Numbered from the stretch's first letter, positions 12,004-56,195 are shown. The stretch: DNA of 64,000 nucleotides from Silurus meridionalis (GCF_014805685.1 NC_060886.1:20153608-20217607), one strand, 5' to 3'. Notes: generated by a model from the sequence alone, not told the origin. Made by a program: numbers and translations.

Positions 12004-13083
12004 TAGGGCTGCACGATTAATCGAAAAATGAATCACGATCTCGATTCATACATACATTCGATGTTCTTTTTAAATGACGGCGATTCACGTGTATATATAG
12101 TATTGCTGCATTCACGTGTTCACGTATTTACTTACAACAATCTAAGATGCTATATCAGTCAAACTTACTCACACTGTGTAAAACCAAACCCTATTTATTC
12201 ACCAATCAGACCCGATCGTTTCTCTCCTCCCTCGTCCTTATTTGCGGCGTTCTGCTGTCACTCACGTGACGTGTATCAAAGCGGCAGACCCGAATACATT
12301 GGTGGATTTAGAGCGGTAACATAACTTGGTGGATTTAGAGCGGTAACATTGGTTTCATTCAAAAGAGAGGAAAAAATGAGCGCCAGTTCGGAAATTCCTG
12401 GTGGCGACGATGCAGCAACATTGGTAACGAAAAAAGGAGCACATTGCACCGTGTGGAATTTTTTCGGGTTTAAACCTGACGATGATGCGCAACGAGTCGT
12501 AATCTGTAAGCAGTGCTTTGGCATTGTGGCAGCCCCGCAAGGTAACACCACCAATCTCTACAACCACCTCAGACGTCACCACAAAATACAGTACGAGTTA
12601 GCCATGAAAGACAAGGGAGCCACACCAAAAAATACCAGCCGCCAGACCACACAAACTTCAATAACTCAGACATTACACGGTGCATCCCCATACCCCTCAA
12701 GTTCCCAGCGGCACAAAGACATAACAAACGCCATCGCTTATCACCTAGCTAAAGACATGGCTCCTATAAACACTGTTGAAAACGAGGGATTTAAGGCAAT
12801 GATAAAGACTTTAGACAAGCGCTACTGTCTGCCCTCTCGCAACTATTTTTCATCTGTTGCGTTGCCAGGTCTATATACTCAGTGTCGCATGACAGTCGAG
12901 AAAGAACTGCAAAATGCAAATTACTACTACTTTTATTATAACTGAAAATCCTGTGTAGCACTGTTTTTACTTGAGTGCAATAAATGTTTTGGTTGAAAAC
13001 ATGAGAATCGTGTGAGAGAATCGTGATCTCAATTCCCATGGAGAAAAATTTTGACACATTTTAGCAAGAATCGTGCAGCCCTA
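12004..13083 (+). mobile_element. hAT element with BED-finger ORF
   Basis: Inverted ends TAGGGCTGCACGATTAATCG and ...AATCGTGCAGCCCTA, flanked by a perfect 8-bp duplication CAAACTAC. 1,080 bp, too short for a full hAT transposase (usually over 600 residues). A 27-base segment around GGTGGATTTAGAGCGGTAAC is duplicated in tandem near 12300-12350. Confidence 0.93.
12349..12945 (+). pseudogene. Truncated hAT transposase: BED zinc finger and linker
   Basis: A 198-residue open frame; the natural start is probably MSASSEIPGG at 12376. A BED finger is visible: VWNFFGFKPDDDAQRVVICK with CKQC, then NTTNLYNHLRRHHK (Cys-Cys-His-His). After it comes AIAYHLAKDMAPINTVENEG, the conserved start of the hAT core. 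The frame ends in NANYYYFYYN, so the DDE/RNase-H and dimerisation parts are missing. A complete DNA-binding domain without a catalytic part. Confidence 0.85.
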
Positions 13084-13379
13084 CAAACTACCATCAATTA
13101 TCACTCATTCTGCCACTCATCATTTGTTTCTTTTGATACCAAAATCTTATTATAATCAACTATAACTGCATTAAATAAAATAAGATTTAGATTTTATTAA
13201 AATGAGTATGAGTAAGCATTTAACTTGTTCCTGACTTTTGTTCTGTATCTGGCATTGCTAATAAATGGAAGTGAGATGGCATGTGCAAGCTGAATAGTCA
13301 TGCAAGAGTATAGTAAAATACATTGATTCGCATTGAAAATCACACTTACTGTATATATATTCAGAGTATACAGCAGGTT

Positions 13380-13625
13380 CACTAGTCGGCGCTATCTCAG
13401 GTTTTGTGTCTTGTCTTGTGTTGTCTGTCTGCACTGTCTGTCTGTACTGTTTTTCATCTGCACTGTTGGCACTAGGTTGCACTCGATGCACTTTATGTAG
13501 CTTGTTGTTGTTTAGTGTAGCACCAGGGTTCCGGAGGAACGTTGTCTTGTTTTTACTGTGTACTGTGTACCACTGTGTATAGTAGAAATGACAATAAAAG
13601 CCTCTTGACTAGACTTGACTTGACT
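13380..13625 (+). mobile_element. 3' end of a fish LINE
   Basis: Contains ATGACAATAAAAGCCTCTTG followed by a TTGAC pentamer tail (CTTGACTAGACTTGACTTGAC), the typical 3' end of a dispersed fish non-LTR element. Family not assigned. Confidence 0.55.
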
Positions 13626-14387
13626 ATGGACTTTTTTTTTTTTTTTTTACATATTAGAGATACTAAAAATGATTAACAAATAAATCTGTATACAGACTGA
13701 TTTAATTAAATCTATATAACTCTATACATGCCAACCATCATTTTAGCTGTGCTGCTTATATTGTTCTTAAACGTTCTTACAAAACAGGAAATGAGCAGCT
13801 GACTAAAATTCTATGGATACTGGCCTCTGATGGTTGTCCTGGGCTGTTGTAACATTGCAAACCATGTATTGTACTGTCTGGGCTACTGCTTAGGCTTGAT
13901 GTAAACTGCAAAATAAGTAAAATAATTCAAGGATAGCAGACTTCCTGGTTACATGCGCTTAAAGAGACTGACCACATGAGTAGCCATGGAAACTGTCTTC
14001 GGATATTAGAGGGAGTCTTCATTAGAGAGAGCATCCAAAGCCTACTAACAGGGAATGCAAAAGGTCAGAGGGTATTAGAATGTGTATTCTTTTGCAGTAA
14101 GTAAACAGAAAGAGAGAGTGCAGAAATGACCATTATTAGGGTTCTTTTGTTGCTTGCATGCAAGTTACATATTGTTTTGCAGGTTAAGTAATTATGCAAA
14201 TTTAAGTTATAGCATTTTGAAAATGAATATATAACCATAGCACTGCAAGTAGAGTAACCATTGGCATTGTACCTGGTGAAAATAAGCCTTTTTAATTGTG
14301 GAGTTATATCTGCTAAATGTGGGAGGGCATTTACTACTGTTTAATTAGCACTACTTACAGATGGCAGATGTTCCCAGTATGACTGCA

Positions 14388-14392
<5 letters not shown>

Positions 14393-14458
<66 letters not shown>
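14393..14458. repeat. TA microsatellite
   Basis: Perfect TA run. Confidence 0.97.
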
Positions 14459-14460
<2 letters not shown>

Positions 14461-14967
14461 ATATCCAGCCATGACTTTATTAATAGGTAAGGTGACTACA
14501 TCCTAATATTTCACAATCAATAATATACTATCAAGACTGCAAACCATACGCCATATATACAGCACATAAATGCTTGTCATGGGAATTATTTCAATCTGTT
14601 AAAATGATTATGTGTAGATTGCCAGTAAAATACAATTATGAATGGTAGTGACCTGGTCATAGGGTCTATTAAATACTTATTTTATAACGAACAGCTGTAA
14701 TTATGGTAACATTATGTTTCTACATGTTTTTTGATGCTAGTGGTCATTTTGTTCTGAATGGTTACTCCAACAGAAATAATGTATTACTCGATTCATGGCG
14801 GAAGATTTGATTGTAATGTTTCAGTGTTTTCAATTGCTTTTTATTTATGCCAGAAAATAAGAGATTCTTATTTTTCCCTAGTGAGCCATAATTTTATATT
14901 ATTATTTTTAATAAGAGTCATGTTTGTCCTATATAAAATGCTACATATTACTCACACATTGACATAT

Positions 14968-15451
14968 ACTGGTCAGGCATAGAATTGTGATATTATAACA
15001 TTATGGCTGGTGAAGTGAATAACTGATTATCTCTTTATCACGGCATCTGTTAGTGGGTGGGATCTATTAGGCAGCAAGTGAACATTTTGCCCTCAAAGTC
15101 GATGTGTTAAAATGAGAAAAAATGGGCAAGCATAAGGATTTGAGTGAGTTTGACAGCTCTTATGGGATGTTACCGGTGTGCAGTGCTATCAAAAAAGTCA
15201 GTAGCTATCAAAAGTGGTCTAAGAAAGGAACAGTGGTGAACCGGCAACAGGGTCGTTGTCGGCTGAGGCTCATTGATGCACATGGGGAGTGAAGGCGTGT
15301 GGTCTGATCCAACAGATGAGTTCCTGTAGCTCAAATTGCTGAAAAGTTTACGCTGTTAATGCTTGAAGGGCCACGACTGTTTTTTTTTTTCAGCAAAAAT
15401 GGACGAACACAATATTAGGCAGGTGGACATAATGTTATGCCTGATCAATGA
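14968..15451 (+). mobile_element. Tc1-derived element with helix-turn-helix remnant, copy 2
   Basis: Same family as 11419-11960. Ends CTGGTCAGGCAT...CATTATG and CATAATGTTATGCCTGATCA are inverted. Internal sequence matches copy 1 (ATGGGCAAGC, GGCTGAGGCTCATTGATGCA) but has an extra deletion of about 70 bases. Confidence 0.7.
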
Positions 15452-15663
15452 ATAGTGTCCAGCAGAAGCTTTGTTTGGGAATGTGTGTGTGTTGTTATGA
15501 AACAAGTATGAGCTAAGCAGCACATTGCTTGTGTGAATTTCAAAGTTGGATGAGTGCCATGGGACTGGCAGAGGGAGAAAGAGCAAAGAGAGCAGCATGT
15601 ACCCGAGGATCTGTTACACCCTGACAGTGAGGATCACGGCTGACTGTACTATATTTCTCTCTT

Positions 15664-15803
<140 letters not shown>

Positions 15804-15821
15804 TCACTTTGTTTTTTCTAG

Positions 15822-46731
<30,910 letters not shown>

Positions 46732-46966
46732 ACCAACCACAAAAGGTTTAAATTATTATTATTATTATTAGATAATTCTATGTAAAGTACATTTAAGCCC
46801 TGCAGATATTTTCATATTATGGCTTTCAATTGTGGCTTTCAGTGCCACCAGTTTGTAATTGTACATTACACATACAGTTTGAGAAAATTGCCACACTTTT
46901 TTATTCTTGTTATTCTTCATATCTGAAATTTATCTCAGTTGTGCCAGACCTCTTATTTAAAAAAAA

Positions 46967-46972
46967 AATAAA
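46967..46972 (+). promoter_or_regulatory. Candidate slc4a10 poly(A) signal
   Basis: AATAAA about 236 bases after the TGA stop. It would end a transcript that does not use the downstream microexon or terminal exon. Confidence 0.4.
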
Positions 46973-47093
46973 ATCTGGGCAAGGAATATCAAAGAAAACT
47001 GTGATCCTCTCAAAAAAGTATTGATTGAATGTTTGCAATGTAAATATATTTCAGCATCATCCTAAACTTAAGCTGTTTTTCTTACTCTCCTAG

Positions 47094-47109
47094 ATGATGA
47101 GCACTTAAG
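47094..47109 (+). other. Candidate 16-nt microexon in slc4a10 3' region
   Basis: A strong acceptor (pyrimidine-rich CTTACTCTCCTAG) and a perfect donor (AAG|GTAAGT) flank only 16 bases. A possible donor (CACAAAAG|GTTTAA) lies 17 bases after the main stop, so this may be a 3'UTR exon. Joined to exon 22 it would give a short alternative tail ending MMST; joined to exon 23 it gives an immediate stop. Confidence 0.35.
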
Positions 47110-47472
47110 GTAAGTTGACCTCACACTATGACCTGATATTTTCTGCTCTTTTTTAGTTTATTATATCCTTCATAATAAGAACTTGTTTGTAAAGAACTTG
47201 ACCTTCCTTTTAGTATTCTGTGAACAGCATTTACATCAAATTAGAACTTTTTTTACTTAATTATTAATTATTGAAAATCTTTTTATCAAATTATTCTAGT
47301 TCGACCTATTGCTGGAAAAAAAAAGAAAGGACATCTTGAATAAATCTGTTGCGTTTTAATTTTGCCTCTTTTCTATTTATTTATTGATATTTTTTATTAT
47401 AAATTGTTAAACAGATATGCACGATAGCCCTACTATACAGTGTGTATGTATATATATATATATATATAATGT

Positions 47473-47908
47473 GTGAGACCTGCAATGTTGTATGGTTTAG
47501 AGACAGTGGCATTGACTAAAAGACAGGAGGTGGAGCTGGAGGTAGCAGAGTTAAGATGTAAAGATGTTGAGGTTTTCATTAGGAGTGACGATGATGGACA
47601 GGATTAGAAATGAGTTTATTAGAGGGACAGCGCATGTAGGATGTTTTGGAGACAAGGAGAGGGAGGTGCGATTGAGATGGTTTGGACATGTGCAGAGGAG
47701 AGTTTATCAGTAGAAGAATGCTGAGGATGGAGCCACCAGGAAGGAGGAAAAGAGGAAGGCCAAGGAGGAGGTTTATGGATGTGGTGAAGGGAAGACATGC
47801 AGGTAGTTGGTGTGAAAGAGGCAGATGTAGAGGACAGGGTGGTATGGAGACGGATGATCCACTGTGGCGACCCCTAATGGGAGAAGCCGAAAGAAGAAGA
47901 AGAAGAAT
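47473..47908 (+). mobile_element. RTE-like LINE 3' fragment
   Basis: Same family as 17425-17976: GTGAGACCTGCAATGTTGTA, the RWFGHVQRR region and GRRKRGRPRRRFMDVVK. Ends GACCCCTAATGGGAGAAGCC then AAG repeats. Confidence 0.85.
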
Positions 47909-47913
47909 ATATA

Positions 47914-48003
47914 TCTTCTTCTTCTTCTTCTTCTTCTTCTTCTTCTTTCGGCTTCTCCCATTAGGGGTCGCCACAGCGGATCATCCGTCTCCATATACCA
48001 CCC
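47914..48003 (-). mobile_element. Inverted RTE-like LINE or SINE tail
   Basis: CTT repeats, then GGCTTCTCCCATTAGGGGTC and the inverse of the preceding LINE end. Together with 47838-47908 it forms a near-perfect inverted repeat. Confidence 0.85.
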
Positions 48004-48037
48004 TATGGTACAGGGCTTTCAGTTCGGTACATATGAG

Positions 48038-48720
48038 CAGTGTTGGGCAACGTTACTTTTAAAAGTAATGCATTACCATATTGAGTTACTCCCCAAAAAA
48101 GTAACTAATTACGTTACTTAGTTACTTTTTATGAAAAGTAACGCGTTATATTACTTTTGCGTTACTTGTATCTCTTTCACGCCTTACAGGTGTAACAGGT
48201 GTAATATAGATAATTGCCATTAAGAAATAAGTTATATTAGGGCAAAAGACATGTCTTAAACATTTAAAATGCTTAATAACTTCTTAGAGAACAATAAGAT
48301 GATCGACTAAATTTTTAACATACCTTTCGCTGTCATCTCGTAAAACGTGCAATTCCGTAAATATGACCTCGTCCTCGTCAACATCATTCTCTGCTTCATC
48401 ATCAGCTTGAAACATTCTGAACGCTTTTACAAAGTTCACGCTATTATCAGTGACCGTGGCAGTTTATCTTCCCACAAAGAGCAAATGAGCTGTGAATTTG
48501 CTCTCTGTCTCCGCTGTGATGGCATCGTACATGTGTCTCCCACGGAAAACTTTTATTCTGAGCAGTCCATAGAGCTGCAGTGGTGGAAAGTCGGCAAATG
48601 TTTTCTATATTTCAGTCTCCATTTCCATATATGCAACATTGCATAATGTTCATTTTCATTTTTGTTTAGTCTCTGCCTCGCACTTCGGAGCTAAAGAGTC
48701 AATAGCGCTAGCCTTAGCCT
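48038..48720. mobile_element. hAT-like non-autonomous element, one end seen
   Basis: Starts CAGTGTTGGGCAACGTTACT with many GTTACTT motifs, the signature of a very common fish hAT repeat. The opposite end was not recognised, so the right border is a guess. Confidence 0.55.
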
Positions 48721-49006
48721 ATAATGCTAGTGCTATGGAGTCAAGATTCAACATTTTTATTTGTCACAAATCTTATGTTCAGTTTTAAGAATTTCTCTTA
48801 AAAGGAGAAAATCCTGACAATTCCACATATCAAGGGAGTGAATGAATGAAGGATGGAAGGAATGAAGTCATTTGTTAAAGTATTCTGAAATAAGTAGAAC
48901 AGTTAAGTAGATCATATTTTAAATATTCAAATGTAAAACACACAGACACATACACACACTTACATACACATCTGTATTACCCGAATGGAGCGTATTTTCT
49001 TTAATC

Positions 49007-49635
49007 TACCGTAATTTCCGGACTATTAAACCCACCCAAATATAAGCTGCACCCACTGAATTTGACAAAGATTTTGAACATAAATAAGCCGCACCTGTCT
49101 ATAAGTCTACATTGAAACTAATGAACTTTACACAGGCTTTACGAAAGACAGTGTCTGTTACACGACTTGTATCTAAACAGTAGCCTACCAGGAAAGTCAT
49201 TGTTCACTGTCTTCCTCCTTCCTTTCACAACAATTTCCCTCGAGAGTTAGAGTTTTGGCATCGTCGTGCGTTTAAAAATCACCATCGGTGAAGCTTTTCT
49301 CCTGATGCCCTGCAGCTCAGAACACAGGTGAAGTGTGTTTTTTTCATGCCCGGTTGTTTTCAGCGTGACGAATGATTCGCATTTCCTGTTGACAGTCCGA
49401 GTGAGCGGCAGGTCAAACGTCAGAGGAACCTCATCCATATTTATGATGTGGTGCGGCCCGATTTGATATAAAGAATTTCATTGGATCACCTGAACCCGTT
49501 CGGCAATTTCATTGGTCCAATGTTATGGGGCTCAGTTTTTTTGGCATGAAGCATGTAAAACCGGGAAAGACCCAGGAAAAATCCATAAATTAGCCGCTTC
49601 ATTGTTTAAGCCGCTGAAGTCCGGAAAATATGGTA
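49007..49635. mobile_element. MITE-like repeat with TACCGTAATTTCCGGA ends
   Basis: Left end TACCGTAATTTCCGGACTAT and right end CCGGAAAATATGGTA are inverted; internal ATAAGCCGCACC motifs are typical of this dispersed fish repeat. Possible TTTAAT duplication at the borders. Confidence 0.7.
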
Positions 49636-50543
49636 TTTAATTTATGCCAATTTAATTGATTACTCTATTTAGTCAATATATTGAAAAAAATGATATTGCA
49701 TTAATTTTATTTATTCTATTTTTATTTTTTTATAAAGTATTATTTTATATATTATTTCAAATGTTGATGATCACAAATATTAATAATAATAAACAGGATT
49801 AATAAAAAAAAAATACAAACAATTTATATTAAAAAATATATCAACTTTTACAAAATTAGTTAAACCGACAAACAAATATATAAATTAATAAAAGGTCAAG
49901 TCATGGATTTACAAAACAAATTCCACCAAATCTTTCATCAAACAAGTGTGTGTCAAGACCAGGACCAGTAAATTACTATTTAAAGTATTTTTAGTAGTTA
50001 TTGGTTATAATGTTGTTCAAAGTTAGCAGCTGGTGGGACTTTACAGGACAAGTGTATTTCTCACTGAATTTTTGAATTCTTAATTAATTTATTTTGGTTA
50101 TTAAGTTCTATTTCATTTCAATAACATTAAAATAGTTGTGATCATAGCTGGTTAATAACAACATCCAGCAAGAGCAATAAGATCGGTTACAATAGCAAAT
50201 CTACTTATCTAATGTTCTTGTGTTCTTTATGTTTATATGTACTCCAACCAGGCACTTGTCTATGTAAACAGGTATTTTTAGAGAGTGTTTTAAAAGAGAA
50301 CTTGCTTTGTCATCTTTGAATCTCTCGCCACTAGGAAGTCCCATGCTGCCATTATCAAATGCTAAACCTTTGCATCTCCACAACAAGTCTTTTATGTCCA
50401 ATCTCATTATACTGTTATTACAGGATTAAGCACCAATTTGCTACCAGAACTAAACCAATAAAAATTGTACTCTGGACACAGTTGGTGTTTGCTCTGTTAG
50501 GTGATAATTTAACTGGGTGAATCAAATAATTTTTTCCTGACAG

Positions 50544-50805
50544 TTTACACACGGCCTGCAGCAGCAGTGAAGGGCAAGGACATGAAAAAAGAGAGCTTCA
50601 ACATAAAGACAAGCCTCTGACCTGCATCTCTGTCACTGTGTTCTCTCACAAAATGTGCCATGTTCCTGCTCCTATATGTCTTTGTTCATTTTTCTTTAGT
50701 GTTTTTAATAGATTTTTGTCAATACTGTACGCATGTTTGGAAATGGTCAGTCTCTTTATTTATATGTCCGTTCTCTGTTTACTTAAATAAAACAATACCA
50801 GCGGG
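50544..50805 (+). other. Candidate alternative terminal exon of slc4a10
   Basis: Good acceptor (TTTTTTCCTGACAG) followed about 240 bases later by AATAAA at 50786-50791. One frame reads YTRPAAAVKGKDMKKESF then NIKTSL and stops at 50620. KTSL resembles the PDZ-binding endings known in NBCn1 and in some NBCn2 variants. However that frame needs an upstream exon ending in phase 1, and none of the annotated tail exons does, so coding use is unproven. Confidence 0.3.
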
Positions 50806-52083
50806 TGAAGGTGAGGAATAATGACTCATATAATAATAATGAATCAGCGTGTTTTGGAGATCATAGAAACTATTCTAAAGTCTATTTTTTATTTTAAATG
50901 GATTTATATGTATTTTCTATGTTTTGTATTTGTAAATGTTACAGTCTCCTCCATGTTATCCAACATATAACTAAACTAAACTAGAAGCCGTAACAAATAT
51001 TAAAAAGACAGATAGATGTAACCCATGAACATCCATGTTATGATATACATGATGCATTGTTTATCATTTTCATCATCATAGTTAATATTAATGCTGGATG
51101 TATTGGATTGTCATTATTTTGAGGTAGAATAAAGGACAAACTATAGTGCTTATTTTATTTTATTATAAAAGTTTTACCTCAGAATAGAGGCTTAGAATAT
51201 TACAGTGCAATTAAAAAACTAATTTATCATTTAAATTGTGTATTTGTTATATTTTCAGATGTTAATAATGTATACTGAGGTGTGTATCTGATTTATGTTG
51301 ATCCATCTAGAGAATGATTTTGTAGCTTGTGTGTTGATTTTGTCAATATGCCAAAGTCCAAATAGATTTTCCTGATATCTCAGTAATTGCACATTTCTGA
51401 TCAAACAATACCACATGGCAGTTTCTCATTACCATTATTTTACATACAGGAACATTTTCTTTACAGTAAGCTTTATCTCTGTGTTGTGAAAAGCAGATCT
51501 GTTTTAAAAATGACAGAAATTAGCTTTAAATATTTTGAAGGGCATTTCGCTACAGGTCATATTCTTCAGCTAGAGGTGTTTCTGAAAGACTCTATCGCGG
51601 CCATAATATAAATTGGGTATAAATGCAGTATTAATCTGGAATGGCAAAATAAAAGGTTTGTAGGTGTAGATTTACTTAGTAAATACTTTTTCATCTGTAC
51701 ATTCTTGCACTTTTAGGATTTAGCATTTTTTCTCAGTAGAATCATCCAAACTATAGTCTTTTAGTACGTTGATGTGCTTTAATTTATTTTAATTTTTGCT
51801 TTGATGTTAGTGGTCATTAAATAAGCAGTTACACCAAGCATTTTTCCCAATTTACCAACATTAACCATTTGTTGCATATTTTTCCCTCAAATGTTTCATT
51901 AATTTATTGAAATTTGTTTGTTTTAATCTGGTAAAATAATATAATAGCATTTTAAAATCTATCTTAGATGTTATTATTTATGTTATTAATGTATAACTAA
52001 TAAATAAAAATGTATAATCTCTGAAGCTTGCTATGTATCTGTCATATTACTATAACCAGATGTAGCATGAATTTCCATGAATG

Positions 52084-52136
<53 letters not shown>

Positions 52137-53530
52137 ATCCCTCTCCCTCTCCCTCTCTCTCTTATATTCTATATAAATATAGAAGTTTTGAATAAGATTA
52201 AGATCAGTTTTCTTTTCAGGCCACTGAATTTGTACCAATACATGTCTTTATATACTATGATTTGTGCATAGGTAAATTGTCATACTGTATTAGATTTGCA
52301 GTTCCTTAGTAACAGTTGTAGGAAATTGTAACGCTACAGCATAGACAATTTCAGACAATTGTGTAGTTCCAACTGTGTGGCAGCAGTTTGAAGAAGAACC
52401 ATATTTGGTTGTGAAGGTCAGGTGTCCAAATATTTTTGCCCGTAGTATAAGGAAATTAAAAATTTTGATTCAATTTTTGTTAACCTTTATGGTGTTTCCA
52501 TTGTATGGGAACCACGATTAATTTAATAAAACATCTGTATGTTATTCAACTATTAGAAATATAAAAGGCCAATGCACCACCACCACCTCTGCATTTTAGT
52601 CTAAAAATTTAATTATATGAAATAATCACAAACTGTCACGTGTTAGTGTACATCTTATTTTTTTGAATTATTTGTGTGGAATAATGCCAATTTTCTTATT
52701 TGTCATATACTTACTATGTTTGAAAGGATTTCCTTTGCTTAGCATGCATGATAATATTTTCTAAGGAGATTTGGAAATAACATAAAGCACAAAAAAAGAC
52801 AAGTGAGTAGGCAGTCTTGTTTTCCCCTTTTTTTCTCAGCAGATGGTGTGAAGTGTCAGCTGACAGCTCAGAGAGAGGCTCAGTCCCTTAGGCCCCTCAC
52901 TTTCTGGCTCCCTCACTCTCTACTCTTTATCTCTCACTGAGTGACATCTCCTTGCTATGCTAACATACTTCTGTCATAGTGTCATGCTAGACATAGCGTA
53001 ATGAACCATTTAAACATCATGTCCACAGGGTGGACAACTATTAGTCCTATTTATTCTTATAAATCTTGCTGTCAGTATTGTTATGGGTGATTGACTACTG
53101 CCAGAATAAATGTGTTGATTTGAAAAAATGCACTGCATGATAATTACTAATGTAAAATCAGTATTTTTTGCCCACTTTTGGCTGAATAACTAACCTTTCT
53201 TAAAAGCATGTAAATTGAATTTACAGGAATACATGTCCCCAAGAATGTATAATGTGCTCTTGCAACTCATGCAACTTTTAAATTGTTACTTAAAGAATTG
53301 AATGTGCAAGTCTTTTCCTAAAACTAATCTGTTAACATATTTTAGAAGTTATATAAAATGCAATAGTGACTTCCATTGTTCATCTATGGAAGAAAAAGTA
53401 ACAGAATTACCAGAGCCCATCCAGAGGATTGATAAAATGTGCCACAGTATACAAATAGTTCCCAAATCTACCATTCTCAAAACATGCCAAGCATAGACAG
53501 GAATTATATCACAGTGCTTAAGTTCAGCAG
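50806..53530. other. Intergenic region between slc4a10 and gcg
   Basis: No gene seen. Holds a CT repeat (52086-52128) and a Tc1-like terminal remnant (52270-52454). Confidence 0.5.
52270..52454 (+). mobile_element. Terminal remnant of Tc1-like family
   Basis: AATTGTGTAGTTCCAACTGT, GAAGAACCATATTTGGTTGT and GGTCAGGTGTCCAAATATTT match the same family as 9545-9932 and 63896-64000. Confidence 0.55.
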
Positions 53531-53533
53531 AGA

Positions 53534-54735
<1,202 letters not shown>

Positions 54736-54763
54736 GAAGCCCATCCATCGACAGGTAGCTCTG

Positions 54764-54768
<5 letters not shown>

Positions 54769-54819
<51 letters not shown>
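54769..54819. repeat. CA microsatellite at gcg promoter
   Basis: Perfect CA run, 36 bases upstream of the gcg TATA box. Confidence 0.97.
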
Positions 54820-54823
<4 letters not shown>

Positions 54824-55197
54824 TCTACCTGTTACTCTCAATCCATTAGTCAAGTCTCCATTTCAATGCACTGGACATATTGTTTGTTACAAACGAGGTG
54901 CAGCAATGTTCATGCAAGCTCAAAACTGTCACTAGTGAGCAGAGATCAAACATAATGCCATCCTGACAAATACAGTGATTCATTTCAGTTTCCAGGAAAT
55001 TGAGTAGTTTCCACTGAACTAAGTGATGCCAACTGACTGGAAGAACTGAAGCATCGTCTTTTGGTTTTACGCTTTGTAAATATTGGACACTGATTGTCTC
55101 TTTGAGCCATTTTATAGGTCAAGCATTAAGCCATAGTTAATCTTTGGCATAGCTATTTATCTGTCCTAAAAATACATAAAAAATATATTTAGCATTA

Positions 55198-55198
<1 letters not shown>

Positions 55199-55291
<93 letters not shown>

Positions 55292-55371
55292 ATATCCATG
55301 TGTATCCATATCCATATCCATGTGTATCCATATCCATGTGTATCCATATCCATGTGTATCCACATAAATGT

Positions 55372-55417
<46 letters not shown>
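55199..55417. repeat. Compound array: TA, 18-bp-like minisatellite, TG
   Basis: About 90 bases of TA, then about four copies of ATATCCATGTGTATCC-type units at 55289-55361, then TG at about 55370-55417. Confidence 0.93.
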
Positions 55418-55419
<2 letters not shown>

Positions 55420-55980
55420 TTCAAATATTCTGTATTCTATTTAGACTCAGGGAAACACAAAAAAACAATTACCAGAGCTATGCCATCATGCTGCTCTGTT
55501 TCTCTAATGATGTTTAATATAATTGAAGTTCTAATAAAGAATATATATTCATTAATATGGATAATATTCAAAACAAGTGTCAAGCATCAACCTACCTATA
55601 GAACTATAAATACATGTTTATACACATCCATGTTCTGTTTGATTATCAACAGAACTTTCTTCAGGACTTTCATTGTCCAATCTTTGTGTTTTTTTCTTTT
55701 TTCCTACTTTGTTGCACATAAACAATAATAACTGAAAGTTAACTATATTTGTCCTAAAAAAAAATAAAAGTGGAAGTTTCCAACTTTTGGGGCACAAGTC
55801 ATCAAGGGCTTATTGTTCAGTTAAATTGGTCATTATTATAGACCCTGATACCTGATGAAATTGTTCTCTGCTTTGTGAAAGACATAAGAATTAATGATAC
55901 TATGAATATTGCTGTGGCTTGATTTAAATGTAAAAGTGATAAGCTGTACTATGCTTTTAATGTAAATAAAACTTTATTTA

Positions 55981-56195
55981 GGCTTCTCCCATTAGGGGTC
56001 ATCACAGCGGATCATCAGCATGTTTGATTTGGCACGTTTTTACACTGGATGCCCTTCCTAATGTAACACTCCCTATTTATCCGGGCTTGGGACCGGCACT
56101 AAGAGTGGCTAGGGTTGGTTCCCTGACCGGGGACCGAACCCGGGCCACAGTGGTGAGAGCGCCGCATCCTAACCACTAGACCACCAGGAACCCCA
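55981..56195 (-). mobile_element. tRNA-Glu-derived SINE with RTE-like tail
   Basis: The minus strand begins with a 72-base tRNA-Glu-like head (56190-56119), continues with a short unrelated body and ends with GACCCCTAATGGGAGAAGCC, the same 3' end as the RTE-like LINE copies at 17425 and 47473. Confidence 0.88.
56119..56190 (-). tRNA. tRNA-Glu(CTC)-like head of SINE, not a functional gene
   Basis: Starts TTCCTGGTGGTCTAGTGGTT (A box) with anticodon loop CGCTCTCACC and B box GGTTCGGTCCC, ending GTCAGGGAA. The acceptor stem still pairs almost fully (TTCCTGG with TCAGGGAA). It is part of a SINE, so I regard it as a retroposed tRNA relic. Confidence 0.7.

Noticed and set aside
47682..48121. Overlapping open frames on both strands near 47700-48100
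   Set aside because: They are RTE-like LINE remnants read through AAG/CTT repeats and the inverted tail.
48347..48646. 99-codon ORF in the 3' region of slc4a10
   Set aside because: It lies within a hAT-like repeat and has no recognisable domain.
55981..56195. Genuine tRNA-Glu gene
   Set aside because: The tRNA-like part is followed by a SINE body and LINE-like tail, so it is a retroposed copy.
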